A stretch of 44,738 bases of DNA, taken from Absicoccus porci. Lineage in GTDB: Bacteria > Bacillota_I > Bacilli_A > Erysipelotrichales > Erysipelotrichaceae. The stretch spans positions 886,338 through 931,075 of the forward strand of contig NZ_RJQC01000001.1 of NCBI RefSeq assembly GCF_003725415.1, given 5' to 3'. The notes beneath the pieces are model-generated. The model did no database searches and was not told the origin of the DNA. It was given only the letters and a program-made list of their open reading frames with translations. Made by a program: the position numbers and the translations under genes. Below are positions 34,264 to 44,068 of the stretch, one piece after another. Position 1 is the first letter of the stretch, and every line of letters starts with the position of its first letter.

Positions 34264-34293
34264 AAAAGGCGTAAACGTTGTGTTTACGCCGTC
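34264..34293 (-). terminator. Terminator of clpB
   Basis: On the minus strand GGCGTAAAC/GTTTACGCC with a 5-base loop, followed by TTTTTT. The stop codon of clpB (34284-34286) is within the hairpin. Confidence 0.9.
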
Positions 34294-36863
34294 ATTTTTG
34301 AAGCACTTTGTACTTCGATTTGGTATTGACCATCGACATAATCAACATGAATCGTCGCATCTTTGATCGTACCAGTTTCAATGATCTTCTTAGCAATTTG
34401 CGTTTCAATTTGTCGTTGAATATATCGCTTCATTGGACGAGCACCAAACACTGGATCTACACCCATTTTAGCAATGCGCTGATAAACAGCATCCGTTACT
34501 TCTAATTGAATATCACGTTCGGCTAAACGATGTGATAATTCATTTTTAAACTTACGCGCAATTTGAACGAAAGCACTTTCATCCAATGCATTAAATACCA
34601 CAATTTCATCAATACGATTGATAAATTCTGGTTTAAAATGACGTTTTACTTCATTCAAATATTTTTCTCGACGCTCGTCATTACTGATATTCTCAAATGC
34701 ATATTGACTACCTAAGTTACTTGTCATAATAATGATGGTATTCTTAAAGTCAACTGTTACACCTTTGGAATCTGTGACTCGACCATCATCCAATACTTGC
34801 AATAAGACATTGAATACATCTGGATGGGCTTTTTCAATCTCATCAAATAGTACAATACTATAAGGATTTCGACGAACAGCTTCTGTTAATTGTCCACCTT
34901 CATCATATCCGACATATCCAGGAGGCGCACCGATTAAACGCGACACACTATGTTTCTCCATATATTCGGACATATCAATACGAACAATATGACGTTCATC
35001 ATCAAACAATTGTTCAGCCAATGCCTTTGCGACCTCGGTCTTACCAACACCTGTAGGACCTAAGAACATGAATGAACCAATTGGTCGATTTTCATCTTGA
35101 ATTTGTGCTTTACTACGCAAGATTGCATCCGTTACTAACTCTAACGCCTCATCTTGACCAACGACACGTTTGGATAGATTATCTTTCAACCGCAATAATT
35201 TCTTACGCTCCGATTCAACCAATCGACTCACTTCAACCCCTGTCCATTTGGAAACGATCTTGGCAATCATTTCTTCATCAACCGTTTCTTGAATCAATGC
35301 ATTATCGTCTTTTTTCAAACTATCGGCTTTTTGAATTTTCTTCTCTAATTCTGGAATGACACCATATTGAAGACGAGCTGCTTCTTCATAACGTGCATCA
35401 TTTTGTGCTTGTTGCAAATCCAAACGAGCTTTTTCCAAAGCCTTTTTATCTTCTTGCGAATTGGCTAAGGCTGCTTTTTCATCTTCCCATCTTGACCGCA
35501 TTTCATCACGTTGTACTTTCAATTGACCCAATTCTTCTTCAATTTCATCGCGACGTTCAATAGCTTTCTTATCGGTTTCTTTTTGTAAAGAAGTCTTTTC
35601 AATTTGTAACTGCAAGATCTTACGCTCTAATTCATCCAACTCTTGTGGCATACTTTCCATTTCTACCTTCAAAGTGGCACAAGCTTCATCAACTAAATCA
35701 ATCGCTTTATCTGGTAAGAAACGATCGGTAATATAACGATCGGATAAAGTAGCTGCACTAATTAATGCTTCATCTTTGATCTTTACACCATGGAAACTTT
35801 CAAAACGATCTTTCAAACCACGTAAGATACTAATGGTATCTTGGACACTTGGTTCTTGTACCATAACACGTTGGAAACGACGTTCCAAAGCTGCATCTTT
35901 TTCAATATATTTACGATACTCATTAAATGTTGTGGCACCAATACAATGCAACTCACCACGTGCCAACATTGGCTTTAATAAGTTAGCTGCATCCATGGAA
36001 CCTTCCGTTTTACCAGCACCTACTAGATTATGGATTTCATCAATAAACAACAAGATTTGACCATTGCTTTTCTTGACTTCATCCAAAATGGATTTTAATC
36101 GTTCCTCAAATTCTCCACGATATTTGGCACCTGCAATCAACGATCCCATATCCAATTCAATCAATCGTTTATCTTTAAGAGATTCTGGTACATCGCCCTT
36201 CATGATACGCCAAGCTAAGCCTTCAACAACAGCTGTTTTACCAACGCCTGGCTCACCAATTAAAACTGGATTATTCTTTGTTTTCCGGGATAAGATTTGC
36301 ATCACACGACGAATCTCATCATCACGACCAATAATTGGATCGATCTTACCATCACGAACATCCTGTACTAGATCACGACCATATTTCTTTAAAGCTTCCA
36401 CATTGTCTTCTGCATTTGGAGAATCATACTTTTTACCATTTCGACGTTGTAGTTCTGCTTCTTGACAAGCTTTTTCGTTTAAATGGAACTCACGTACCAA
36501 ACGTTTTGAAATATATGATTCATTGAACATCAAAGCTAACCAAACACTCGCAACCGATAAATACGTTTCATCATGCGCTTTTGCCCATTTTTCAGCTTTC
36601 TCTAACGATCTTTGAACCGTTGTTGAAAAATTGAGATTTTGAGAAGGACTAGACGCAATATGACCTTCTTCATCACGAATGATTTCTAATGCTCTATTTT
36701 TATCGATACCGACACGTTCAAACAAACCATCCAGAATATCATCTTTAAAAATAGCCGCTAACAAATCAATTGTATCGACGCTAGGATGTTGTTTCGATTG
36801 TGCATCATTAGCAGCATCCATCAATACTTTCTGTAATCTTTCTGACATGTGTTCATAATCCAT
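34284..36863 (-). CDS. clpB: ATP-dependent chaperone ClpB
   Basis: 859 residues: N-terminal Clp_N domain (about 1-145), NBD1 with Walker A GEPGVGKT (about 205), the ClpB/Hsp104 middle coiled coil (about 400-530, [18 protein letters not shown]), NBD2 with Walker A GPTGVGKT (about 605), and the C-terminal D2-small domain. The middle coiled coil and lack of a ClpP-binding loop separate it from ClpC or ClpA. It rescues aggregated proteins with DnaK. The ATG at 36863 has AAAGGAGG upstream; the frame begins earlier (36884) but that ATG is in the regulatory region. It has two CIRCE operators upstream. Confidence 0.95.
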   Translation of the reverse strand: MDYEHMSERLQKVLMDAANDAQSKQHPSVDTIDLLAAIFKDDILDGLFERVGIDKNRALEIIRDEEGHIASSPSQNLNFSTTVQRSLEKAEKWAKAHDETYLSVASVWLALMFNESYISKRLVREFHLNEKACQEAELQRRNGKKYDSPNAEDNVEALKKYGRDLVQDVRDGKIDPIIGRDDEIRRVMQILSRKTKNNPVLIGEPGVGKTAVVEGLAWRIMKGDVPESLKDKRLIELDMGSLIAGAKYRGEFEERLKSILDEVKKSNGQILLFIDEIHNLVGAGKTEGSMDAANLLKPMLARGELHCIGATTFNEYRKYIEKDAALERRFQRVMVQEPSVQDTISILRGLKDRFESFHGVKIKDEALISAATLSDRYITDRFLPDKAIDLVDEACATLKVEMESMPQELDELERKILQLQIEKTSLQKETDKKAIERRDEIEEELGQLKVQRDEMRSRWEDEKAALANSQEDKKALEKARLDLQQAQNDARYEEAARLQYGVIPELEKKIQKADSLKKDDNALIQETVDEEMIAKIVSKWTGVEVSRLVESERKKLLRLKDNLSKRVVGQDEALELVTDAILRSKAQIQDENRPIGSFMFLGPTGVGKTEVAKALAEQLFDDERHIVRIDMSEYMEKHSVSRLIGAPPGYVGYDEGGQLTEAVRRNPYSIVLFDEIEKAHPDVFNVLLQVLDDGRVTDSKGVTVDFKNTIIIMTSNLGSQYAFENISNDERREKYLNEVKRHFKPEFINRIDEIVVFNALDESAFVQIARKFKNELSHRLAERDIQLEVTDAVYQRIAKMGVDPVFGARPMKRYIQRQIETQIAKKIIETGTIKDATIHVDYVDGQYQIEVQSASKMTA

Positions 36864-36877
36864 AGGGCACGCCTCCT

Positions 36878-36904
36878 TTAGCACTCTACTTATTCAACTG
36901 CTAA
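36878..36904 (-). promoter_or_regulatory. CIRCE operator 2 (near the ribosome site of clpB)
   Basis: TTAGCACTC, 9-base spacer, AACTGCTAA, 16 of 18 matches to the CIRCE consensus (TTAGCACTC-N9-GAGTGCTAA). It is close to the ribosome site of clpB. Recognised by HrcA. Confidence 0.7.
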
Positions 36905-36908
36905 CTGT

Positions 36909-36936
36909 AGTATAGCACAATCTTTAGCACTGTCAA
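36909..36936 (-). promoter_or_regulatory. Sigma-A promoter of clpB
   Basis: TTGACA (36931-36936, minus strand) and TATACT (36909-36914), 16 bases apart. The -35 box lies inside CIRCE operator 1, so HrcA would block polymerase binding. Confidence 0.75.
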
Positions 36937-36950
36937 CACAAAAGTGCTAA
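36924..36950 (-). promoter_or_regulatory. CIRCE operator 1 (over the clpB promoter)
   Basis: TTAGCACTG, 9-base spacer, AAGTGCTAA, 16 of 18 matches to the CIRCE consensus, covering the -35 box. Confidence 0.85.
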
Positions 36951-36980
36951 TTTTTTTATATTTTCTTTTTCTCCCCATTA

Positions 36981-37009
36981 TGGACATTTCCAACAAAAAC
37001 GAATACACT
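36981..37009 (+). promoter_or_regulatory. Promoter of the FprA gene
   Basis: TGGACA (36981-36986) and TACACT (37004-37009), 17 bases apart, about 28 bases before the ATG. Confidence 0.5.
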
Positions 37010-37037
37010 AAAACATGGAAAGAAACGAGGTTAGAAA

Positions 37038-38225
37038 ATGAAAAAAGCAAAACAACTCATGGATTCTGTATATTGGGTTGGTGCCCGTGATATCAACAAT
37101 CGTCATTTTCACGGCGAACTCTATCCCATTGATGAAGGATGTACGTATAATGCTTATTTAATTGTAGATGACCAAGTCACATTGATTGACACAGTCGAAG
37201 AAGAATTTAGTCAGGATTGCATCGAACGCATTCAATCTGTATTAGGAGATCGTCCGGTTGATAATATTATCATGCAGCATGCAGAACCTGATCATTCGGG
37301 TGGTTTGTTAGAAATCAAAGCCATTTATCCAAATGCGAAAATCTATGCATCCGTTGGTGGTGTACGCAATATCAAAGCACAATTTCCAATTGATTTTGAA
37401 ATCCAGGCATTAAAGACAAAAGATACCTTAAATACTGGAAAATATAATTTCGTATTTGTCGAAATGCAGATGATTCACTGGCCAGACAATATGCTGACCT
37501 ATTGTCCAGAACTAAAAACAGTATTCTCTAATGATGCTTTCGGACAGCACATTGTCAATTATCAATTAACGGATGAAAACTTGGATAAAGGATTCTGCCT
37601 TGATCAAGCCAAAGAATACTTCGCAAATATCGTGCTTCCTTATACAGCACAAGTCAAAGCAAAGTTAAACTTTATTAAAAGCTTAAACATTGAGATTGAA
37701 ACTATCATGCCTGCACATGGTATTATTTGGAAACAATATGTACCCGATATTCTAGCCGCTTATGAAGATTATGCCAATTTAACCCCATCGAATAAGGTAG
37801 TTATTGTCTATCAAACCGTATGGAAACATACCCAACAAATGGCTGAAGCTCTTGCCGAAGGTTTCGGCGATGCCGGTATGGATGTAAAAATCTATCCATT
37901 ATCAACTACAAAATCATCGATTATTTTTAAAGAAATCGTTGATGCGAAATTGATTTGTGTCGGTTCTGGTACCTACAATAATGATATTTCTTATAGCGTT
38001 GGTGCTTTCTTGACACATCTTCGTGCTGCAAAACTAAAAGGCAAAAAAGGATTAGGCTTTGGTGCCTTTGGTTGGTTCCCAAAAGTACCTTCACAAATTG
38101 ATCAAGCATTAACAGATGCGGGACTTGAAAATGTACATGATGCCATTTCGCATGTATTCAGTCCAAAAGCAACTGATTTAGAAAACTATTACAACATTGC
38201 TCAAGAAATTGCCAAAGAATTATAA
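37038..38225 (+). CDS. FprA-type A flavodiiron protein
   Basis: 395 residues: an N-terminal metallo-beta-lactamase-like diiron domain with HAEPDHSGG (H-x-E-x-D-H), EMQMIHWPDN, FSNDAFGQH and PAHGIIW supplying the remaining ligands, then a C-terminal flavodoxin domain (about 250-395, IVYQTVWKHTQQMAEAL and GSGTYNNDISYSVGAFL). Flavodiiron proteins reduce oxygen (to water) or NO, protecting anaerobes. Length is normal. The ribosome site (GAGG) is 8 bases before the ATG. Confidence 0.93.
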   Translation: MKKAKQLMDSVYWVGARDINNRHFHGELYPIDEGCTYNAYLIVDDQVTLIDTVEEEFSQDCIERIQSVLGDRPVDNIIMQHAEPDHSGGLLEIKAIYPNAKIYASVGGVRNIKAQFPIDFEIQALKTKDTLNTGKYNFVFVEMQMIHWPDNMLTYCPELKTVFSNDAFGQHIVNYQLTDENLDKGFCLDQAKEYFANIVLPYTAQVKAKLNFIKSLNIEIETIMPAHGIIWKQYVPDILAAYEDYANLTPSNKVVIVYQTVWKHTQQMAEALAEGFGDAGMDVKIYPLSTTKSSIIFKEIVDAKLICVGSGTYNNDISYSVGAFLTHLRAAKLKGKKGLGFGAFGWFPKVPSQIDQALTDAGLENVHDAISHVFSPKATDLENYYNIAQEIAKEL

Positions 38226-38232
38226 ATCATAC

Positions 38233-38263
38233 AAAGTAGCATACGCAAACATGCTACTTTTTT
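38233..38263 (+). terminator. Terminator after the FprA gene
   Basis: AGTAGCAT/ATGCTACT with an 8-base loop, followed by TTTTT. Confidence 0.85.
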
Positions 38264-38278
38264 AAAAAGGAGACCAAT

Positions 38279-39220
38279 ATGTCAAATCCAAAATGGCCAG
38301 GCCCACCTGGTTTAATTCCTGTAACAAGTGGTCATGCTGATGATGCCAATATCATCAATCGAAACTATTTGGATTGAATCATGGTCGAAATGCGTGTCAT
38401 CGATGCCAATCTACCCGATTTACATACCAAAATATTCGGAAACATGTATGATAGTCCCATTATGATGCCAGCTTTTTCCCATTTAAATAAAGCTGGCATT
38501 ACCGGTCGTACCCCTATGGAAGAATCTGCCAAAGCAGCGACTGATTTACATCTTTTGAATTGGGTCGGTATGGAAAGCAATGAAGAATATGAAGAAATCG
38601 TGAAGTATGCACCGGGTTCGATTCGTATCATTAAACCATTTGCTGACCACGCTCGCATTCTATCTGAAATTCAATTTGCGAAAAATCACGGTGCCATTGC
38701 AGTTGGCATTGATATTGATCATATTGTCGGAAACGATGGAAACTTTGATATTGTCGATGCCATCCCTTTAGGACCGATTACTCAAGAAGATCTAAATACA
38801 TATGTGAATGCAGCAAGTATTCCTTTTATTGCCAAAGGAGTACTCAGTGTGCAGGATGCTTGTAAGGCAGCCAATGCAGGATGTGCTGGTATCGTTATTT
38901 CTCATCATCATGGAAGAATTCCTTATGGTATACCGCCACTTGCTCTATTGCCAGACATAAAAAAAGCTTTGCAGGACAAAGACGTAAAGATCTTTGTAGA
39001 TTGTGGTATGAATAGTGGCTATGATGCCTATAAAGCATTGGCATTGGGAGCCGATGCTGTCAGTGTCGGAAGAGGCATTCTTAGCCCTTTATTAAAAGAT
39101 GGCTCACAAGGTGTTATCAACAAAATCCAACGAATGAATGAAGAACTCAAACAACTCATGATGTATACAGGCATTGCCAATACATCCTCTTTTGATGCTA
39201 GTGTCATTCATTTTCTATAA
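38279..39220 (+). pseudogene. Alpha-hydroxy-acid oxidizing protein, interrupted by in-frame TGA
   Basis: The full frame is 313 codons plus stop, from an ATG at 38279 with a strong site (AAGGAG) to 39220. Codon 33 is TGA (38375-38377). The sequence continues in the same frame as a typical FMN-dependent alpha-hydroxy-acid dehydrogenase: N-terminal SNPKWPGPPGLIPVTSGHAD, then MVEMRVIDANLPDLHTK, GVLSVQDACKAANAGCAGIVISHHHGRIP, FVDCGMNSGYDAYKALALGADAVSVGRG. Homologues usually carry Ser or a similar residue at the TGA position, so a single base change (TCA to TGA) explains it. The restart ATG at 38381 has no ribosome site. Either a nonsense mutation or a sequencing error; readthrough is less likely. 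Confidence 0.75.
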
Positions 39221-39250
39221 GGCGTTGTCTTATAAGCAACGCCTTTTAAT
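39221..39250. terminator. Terminator between the oxidase and RsmF-like genes
   Basis: GGCGTTG (39221-39227) pairs with CAACGCC (39237-39243), followed on the plus strand by TTTTAAT. It serves the oxidase gene; on the minus strand the T-run is poor. Confidence 0.7.
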
Positions 39251-40537
39251 ATGTGAATTAGGAAGCAAACGCAATCCTTTGGGAATCTTATTTTTGATAT
39301 GTTTACCATCGCTTTTTCCAAAGCCAAATGGATACCCATCTACGCATACAGCAATATAGCCCTTCTGACTTGGATGCTCAATTTCCAAACCATGCATAAA
39401 CGCATCGATTTCCTCCAATGAAAGATTGGTTCGATTTTTATATGTATCGATCCATTTTGCATTCATATAAAAAGCATGCGCTGGTTCAAAACGTTTTTTG
39501 ATACGCTCTCCTGCAAAAATGCCTTGGCGTAAACAGTGCAATCCTTTCGTTTGAATAAAGGAATGATCCATCACATAAATTTTATCCTTTTGCATTTCAT
39601 GATATTTTGGCACAAAACCCAATTGTTCTATAAAAAACTCTTTGGTGATGGCATCGATTGGCATGGATTTTTGAACAGGCAAACGATTCGTTGCTCCACT
39701 TTTTTTATGTAGTTTCGCAACAAAATGCCCCTCCCCTTTATCCATAGGAAAAATTCGAATCGTGTTTTTTATAAACCCCGACCGGCCAAAAGAAACACCC
39801 GGATCTATCAATTCCATATCGGGATATGTATCTAGAAACCACTGTATCACATCTTCATTCTCTTCTTTCGCATAGGTGCAAGTGGAATACACCATGGTCC
39901 CGTTTCCTTTTAATAATTGATAAGCACTCTCCAAAATTTGTTTCTGTCGCTTCGCACAAAATTGAATATGTTCCACCGACCATTGATCCATCGCTTCATC
40001 ATGCTTTTTCATCATTCCTTCGCCACTACATGGAGCATCTACAAGAATACGATCAAAACAACGAGCAAATTTAGTTACCAATTGAGATGGATCATTATTT
40101 AAAACCATCATATGTTCTATACCCATTCGTTCCATATTTGAAAGCAGAATGCGTGCACGTTTACTATCATATTCATTCGCAACTAAAAAACCTGTATCTA
40201 ATTTAGAAGCAATTTGCGTACTTTTACCACCTGGTGCAGCACAAAGATCCAATACCACATCATCGGGTTGCACATCTAAGATCTCAACGGCACTGGATGC
40301 ACTTGGTTCTTGCAGATAAAATAACCCTGCTAAATGATAGGGATGATTTCCCAAAGCTTCATCGACATAGTATTCATTTTCTGAAAATGGTGCTCTTTTT
40401 AAAGAAAGTTTTGGTTTTTTCCATTTTTGTGGATTCACACGTAATCCCCGATACATGGGTCGATCTAAAGAAGATAAAAAATCATCCATTTCATTGGGTA
40501 TATACGATTGAATTCGGTTTAAAAAATCAGGATTCAT
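39230..40537 (-). CDS. RsmF/RsmB-type rRNA cytosine-C5 methyltransferase
   Basis: 435 residues. An N-terminal region (MNPDFLNRIQSYIPNEMDDFL) is followed by the NOL1/NOP2/Sun methyltransferase core: SAM site DLCAAPGGKSTQIA, catalytic motif DAPCSGEGMM and YSTCTYAKEENE with the active Cys pair. The C-terminal part (about 330-435) resembles the RsmF PUA-like extension. It methylates an rRNA cytosine. The frame starts earlier (40624), but that segment overlaps the M23 gene and the ATG at 40537 has AAGGAGC upstream, so it was chosen. It is last in the proC operon. Confidence 0.85.
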   Translation of the reverse strand: MNPDFLNRIQSYIPNEMDDFLSSLDRPMYRGLRVNPQKWKKPKLSLKRAPFSENEYYVDEALGNHPYHLAGLFYLQEPSASSAVEILDVQPDDVVLDLCAAPGGKSTQIASKLDTGFLVANEYDSKRARILLSNMERMGIEHMMVLNNDPSQLVTKFARCFDRILVDAPCSGEGMMKKHDEAMDQWSVEHIQFCAKRQKQILESAYQLLKGNGTMVYSTCTYAKEENEDVIQWFLDTYPDMELIDPGVSFGRSGFIKNTIRIFPMDKGEGHFVAKLHKKSGATNRLPVQKSMPIDAITKEFFIEQLGFVPKYHEMQKDKIYVMDHSFIQTKGLHCLRQGIFAGERIKKRFEPAHAFYMNAKWIDTYKNRTNLSLEEIDAFMHGLEIEHPSQKGYIAVCVDGYPFGFGKSDGKHIKNKIPKGLRLLPNSHIKRRCL

Positions 40538-40548
40538 AATTAAGCTCC

Positions 40549-41721
40549 TTAAAATACAGATTCTGGACGAATGCGACAAGCAATATCGGAACAAGTCGCT
40601 GGTTGATTCCATCCACAGCCCCACGCAAAATCAGCACCTTGACGAAATCGAGCAACCGCTGCTTGTACCGAAATTCGTAAGCGAAAAACTTCAATATGTG
40701 TATGTGGTCCCGTCGAATTTCCACTATTCCCTGATTTCGCTATGATATCGCCTTGATGAATTTGTTGACCAGCTACCACATGAATTTCATTGGATAAATG
40801 ATTCAAACTCACTGCAAAGAGTTGCTCATTGACAGCCATCAACATACAAATGGTATTTCCTCCGCCATATGGCCAACCACAATAATTGCCTAAATAACCA
40901 CAATTTGTTGGAACCGGTGCATCCGCATATAATACAAGACCATTCGCACCCGCTTGGATTGGACTATATAAAGGCGAAGCAACATCCAGTCCTAAATGCA
41001 ATCCACCACCAGGATAAGACCACGTACCTGCGCTTATTGTACCATTTTGAATAAAAGGAATCCAACCTGTACTATAACCATCCAAACGAAGTGCATTGTC
41101 CAATGGACAAGCATAATTGGTAGTTTGTTTTTCGGTCATGACCGAACCATAGACAGGAAGGTTTTTCTCACCAGGAATCATTTTTTGCCATTGAGGCGTC
41201 CCTTCATCAATAATTCCTTGAAATTCATTTTGAAAACGGTTGCCCAATTGCTCTTGGCACTTACTTAATCGTTGCATCCAACTATCACATTTTTTTATCT
41301 TCTTTTTGATTTTTCTGATGCGCAACGTATTTTTATTTCGTTGTTTTATCATTTTATGATATTTCTGCTTCATCATTGAAATATCTTTTTGCGTTTTACG
41401 ATGTCGCAAATACGTACGAATACCAATGACCGCTATCGTATTTTGACACTCTTTCTTGGAAATATTCAACTTTATTTTTAAAACCTCTTTTTCTAATCTT
41501 TTGTTTTTCAGTATCAACTCTTTTTGTAGCTTTTTACATTCACTTTTTTTCTGTTGCAACTGTATGTACAAGTCGCGCATTTCTTTGGAAACGGTAGGTG
41601 CTTGTGCTTTTGACACAACACGGACAGCTTTCTCATAATGTGCAATTTTTGATTCAAAATCAATCGTAGCACCAATGATAAACGGAATTAAAAAAAGACA
41701 GACAAAAATTTTCCGTAACAT
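40549..41721 (-). CDS. M23-family metallopeptidase with coiled-coil domain
   Basis: 390 residues. A signal peptide (MLRKIFVCLFLIPFIIGATI) is followed by a basic coiled coil (about 45-170, QQKKSECKKLQKELILKNKR and MMKQKYHKMIKQRNKN). A C-terminal M23 (LytM) domain has the zinc ligands GLHLGLD (H and D) and GPHTHIEVF (H-x-H). This is the layout of EnvC/NlpD-type factors that cut or regulate peptidoglycan cleavage at division. The middle carries several Cys (GYLGNYCGWPYGG, FAWGCGWNQPATCSDIAC). It is 11 bases before the RsmF-like gene. Confidence 0.8.
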   Translation of the reverse strand: MLRKIFVCLFLIPFIIGATIDFESKIAHYEKAVRVVSKAQAPTVSKEMRDLYIQLQQKKSECKKLQKELILKNKRLEKEVLKIKLNISKKECQNTIAVIGIRTYLRHRKTQKDISMMKQKYHKMIKQRNKNTLRIRKIKKKIKKCDSWMQRLSKCQEQLGNRFQNEFQGIIDEGTPQWQKMIPGEKNLPVYGSVMTEKQTTNYACPLDNALRLDGYSTGWIPFIQNGTISAGTWSYPGGGLHLGLDVASPLYSPIQAGANGLVLYADAPVPTNCGYLGNYCGWPYGGGNTICMLMAVNEQLFAVSLNHLSNEIHVVAGQQIHQGDIIAKSGNSGNSTGPHTHIEVFRLRISVQAAVARFRQGADFAWGCGWNQPATCSDIACRIRPESVF

Positions 41722-41750
41722 GTACGACTCCTTTCCTGTCTGTCTTCTTC

Positions 41751-42905
41751 TTATTTTTTCATGGAATAACTGGTTACGATCATCATAAAAAACATCATCG
41801 TCTTTAATGGTTCAATCGTGCCATCAACCAATCCCATAATAGCGACAATACTAGTTAACGCTAAAATCAAACCAAATAAGGTTCGATGAGATGTATATAA
41901 TTTTTTTATATTTTGAATTTGTACACCCACATATCCAGTTAATATCCCAGTACCGACGATTCCATGGGATAAAACCATGTCGATATAAATATTATGCGCA
42001 TGCGATCCAATGTGATTTTTATAAATAGGATGCAATAAATGAAACGTCCATGGTCCTCGACCAAACAATGGCCTTTGTTTGATTCCCTCCCATGCGTAGG
42101 ACCATATCGTAAATCGACTGGTAATGGTACTCGTATCATCAAATCGAGGAATCAATGTTGGCATATGAATGATCAAAGCCAACAAACCAACCAAACACAA
42201 ACAATAAACTCCTAATAGAATCTTTTTCCTGAAACATATTAATAAAATTGGAATCACAATAACCAAGGGAACCAATGCCGATCGGCATCCCGTTAATAAA
42301 ACTAATCCAAATTGAAACAACGCAAGGATCACATACCATATTTTCAAAGATACTTTCTTAGTTTGAAGAAACCGATATAAAATACAAGCCAATACCATAT
42401 CTAGCATCAAAGCATAAATATTCGCATTTTGAAACGTAGTCATGATTCTTCGTTTCGGACTATTAAATATATGAAAATCAAAAAACGAATATCCACCAGC
42501 ATGGGATATTTGCGCAAATTGTACTAAGGCATACATGCCATTGATCAGGGAACAAAGGGTTGTCCACTCAATGATATACATAAACAACTTTTCATGGATA
42601 TGCCCTTGATAGTATCCGATAAAAGCAAACAATCCTAAAAAGCCTAATGTAATCGTTAATCCATATCCATTGATATTGATCAAACTGACTATCCCAGATA
42701 AGAGTAAAAATAAATAGATATACTTCTTCCCTGTCTGATTTTCCATGAGTGTTGGAATCATTTTATCTTTCCACAATATATATACGTCTAATACCGTTAA
42801 AGCGACCAAAAAAAGGGTATGAGGAAGAAAGATACTGGTAACCATTGCTAAAATGATCCAATCATGAATAGAAAACGATCGCAAATCGTTACGAATTGTT
42901 TGCAT
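41751..42905 (-). CDS. O-antigen ligase-like membrane protein (Wzy_C family)
   Basis: 384 residues with about ten membrane segments. Between the later segments is a soluble loop bearing RPLFGRGPWTFHLL and IGSHAHNIYIDMVL, the H-x-H-N pattern of the Wzy_C/ligase family. Such enzymes ligate or polymerise glycans, so a capsular or wall polysaccharide role is likely, though no other glycan genes are near. AAAGGAG precedes the ATG and the gene starts 2 bases after the proC stop. Confidence 0.8.
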   Translation of the reverse strand: MQTIRNDLRSFSIHDWIILAMVTSIFLPHTLFLVALTVLDVYILWKDKMIPTLMENQTGKKYIYLFLLLSGIVSLININGYGLTITLGFLGLFAFIGYYQGHIHEKLFMYIIEWTTLCSLINGMYALVQFAQISHAGGYSFFDFHIFNSPKRRIMTTFQNANIYALMLDMVLACILYRFLQTKKVSLKIWYVILALFQFGLVLLTGCRSALVPLVIVIPILLICFRKKILLGVYCLCLVGLLALIIHMPTLIPRFDDTSTITSRFTIWSYAWEGIKQRPLFGRGPWTFHLLHPIYKNHIGSHAHNIYIDMVLSHGIVGTGILTGYVGVQIQNIKKLYTSHRTLFGLILALTSIVAIMGLVDGTIEPLKTMMFFMMIVTSYSMKK

Positions 42906-42907
42906 TT

Positions 42908-43702
42908 CTATTCTCCTTTGGATTTTCGACTAGCGGCAATCACGGCTTCCATCACACTGGATCGAAAACCATCGGCCTCCAAAGTACGAACACCTTCAAT
43001 CGTTGTTCCTGCGGGAGAACAGACTTGATCTTTACATATACCTGGATGATTTCCTGATGCAAGAACAAGTTTGGCCGAGCCTAAGACTGTTTGAGCTGCA
43101 AATTGATAGGCCATTTCTCGTGGCATTCCTTCATGAACAGCACCATCTGCCAAAGCTTCAATAAACATATACACAAAAGCTGGACTAGAACCAGAAAGCC
43201 CGGTTACGGCATCCATCAAAGATTCATCAACACTGGCAGCAATTCCGAAACAAGAGAGCAGTTTTTCGATAATTTGTTGATTGGTATTATCACAATTCGC
43301 ATTCATCACATAGGCTGTACAACCTTCATTGACCATGGCTGGTGTATTTGGCATACAACGTACAATCTTGTGTGTTTGTATAAATTGAGTTTCTAATTGA
43401 TGTAATGTAATACCTGGTGCAATACTAACAATCAAAGTATCGGCTTTCACTACATCACGTATTTCTTCAATAATCAGAGAATATATTTTTGGTTTTACAC
43501 TTAATACTAAAATATCACTATTTTTAGCTACGACACAATTATCTGTCGTTGTACTCACACCGTATAAATCTTTTATTTTTTCTAACTTTTTCGATGTACG
43601 ATTGGATACAAGAATATCTTCATTTTGTATCCATTTTGCTTCAACGATTCCTTTTATCATCGCTTGGGCCATATTGCCACAACCAATAAATCCAATTTTC
43701 AT
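42908..43702 (-). CDS. proC: Pyrroline-5-carboxylate reductase
   Basis: 264 residues with the NAD(P)-binding start MKIGFIGCGNMAQAMIKGI, LVSIAPGITLHQLE, and the family signature SGSSPAFVYMFIEALADGAVHEGM, then GSAKLVLASGNHPGICKDQVCSPAGTTIEG. It makes L-proline from pyrroline-5-carboxylate. Length is normal. It heads an operon with an O-antigen ligase-like gene, an M23 peptidase and an rRNA methyltransferase. AGGAAG lies before the ATG. A compact two-hairpin RNA candidate is just upstream. Confidence 0.95.
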   Translation of the reverse strand: MKIGFIGCGNMAQAMIKGIVEAKWIQNEDILVSNRTSKKLEKIKDLYGVSTTTDNCVVAKNSDILVLSVKPKIYSLIIEEIRDVVKADTLIVSIAPGITLHQLETQFIQTHKIVRCMPNTPAMVNEGCTAYVMNANCDNTNQQIIEKLLSCFGIAASVDESLMDAVTGLSGSSPAFVYMFIEALADGAVHEGMPREMAYQFAAQTVLGSAKLVLASGNHPGICKDQVCSPAGTTIEGVRTLEADGFRSSVMEAVIAASRKSKGE

Positions 43703-43763
43703 ATTAACACTTCCTTATGTTGGTATCTTAACATAGACTGAAAACGAAAATCATTCATTTCCG

Positions 43764-43803
43764 TAAAAATGCCTGCTAGCATCATAAACTATGCTAACAG
43801 GCA
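43764..43803 (-). terminator. Terminator-like hairpin upstream of proC
   Basis: On the minus strand TGCCTG...TAGCAT pairs with ATGCTA...CAGGCA (one mismatch), followed by TTTTTA. It lies about 60 bases before the proC start. Confidence 0.7.
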
Positions 43804-43836
43804 AAGTAACAAAAGGATGGATATAGAGCCTTTTGT
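43764..43836 (-). ncRNA. Candidate small RNA or attenuator leader upstream of proC
   Basis: A minus-strand extended -10 element (TGTTATAAT, TATAAT at 43843-43848) puts a start near 43836. From there the RNA would consist almost only of two hairpins: ACAAAAGG/CCTTTTGT with a 12-base loop (43809-43836), then the terminator hairpin ending at 43764. So it is either an about 70-base small RNA, or a leader with attenuation in front of proC. No known riboswitch pattern was recognised. Confidence 0.45.
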
Positions 43837-44027
43837 GTGTATATTATAACATACAATTTGTACAATATTAGAAAATGCAACGAATATTTATATGTCGATA
43901 TTATCAACCTGTGTAAAAGATGCTGGTTCTTAGCTCCTTCTTCAACCTATGTATTTAAATTTGAAATAATAACAGGAATTACATTTAGACATTGATTTAA
44001 GTCCTTATTGTGTATTGTACTTTAAAA
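43837..44027. other. Non-coding stretch between the proC leader and the IS3 patch
   Basis: The gene-free stretch between proC (43702) and the orphan gene (44286) covers 583 bases in all. Part of it is the candidate leader RNA and part is IS3-derived. In this middle part, apart from the -10 element of the candidate RNA, I see only AT-rich sequence with no conserved ORF. Confidence 0.4.
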
Positions 44028-44068
44028 CTGATCAATTTTTGAATAAATCGTAATTCAAAATTGACCAG
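44028..44068. repeat. Imperfect 17-bp inverted repeat
   Basis: CTGATCAATTTTTGAAT (44028-44044) is nearly complementary to ATTCAAAATTGACCAG (44053-44068), with one gap and one mismatch, around an 8-base loop. It abuts the IS3 remnant and could be an end of a mobile element. Confidence 0.5.

Noticed and set aside
38375..38377. TGA as selenocysteine or recoded Trp
   Set aside because: No SECIS-like stem was recognised after it, homologues do not have Cys or Trp there, and no other gene has internal TGA.
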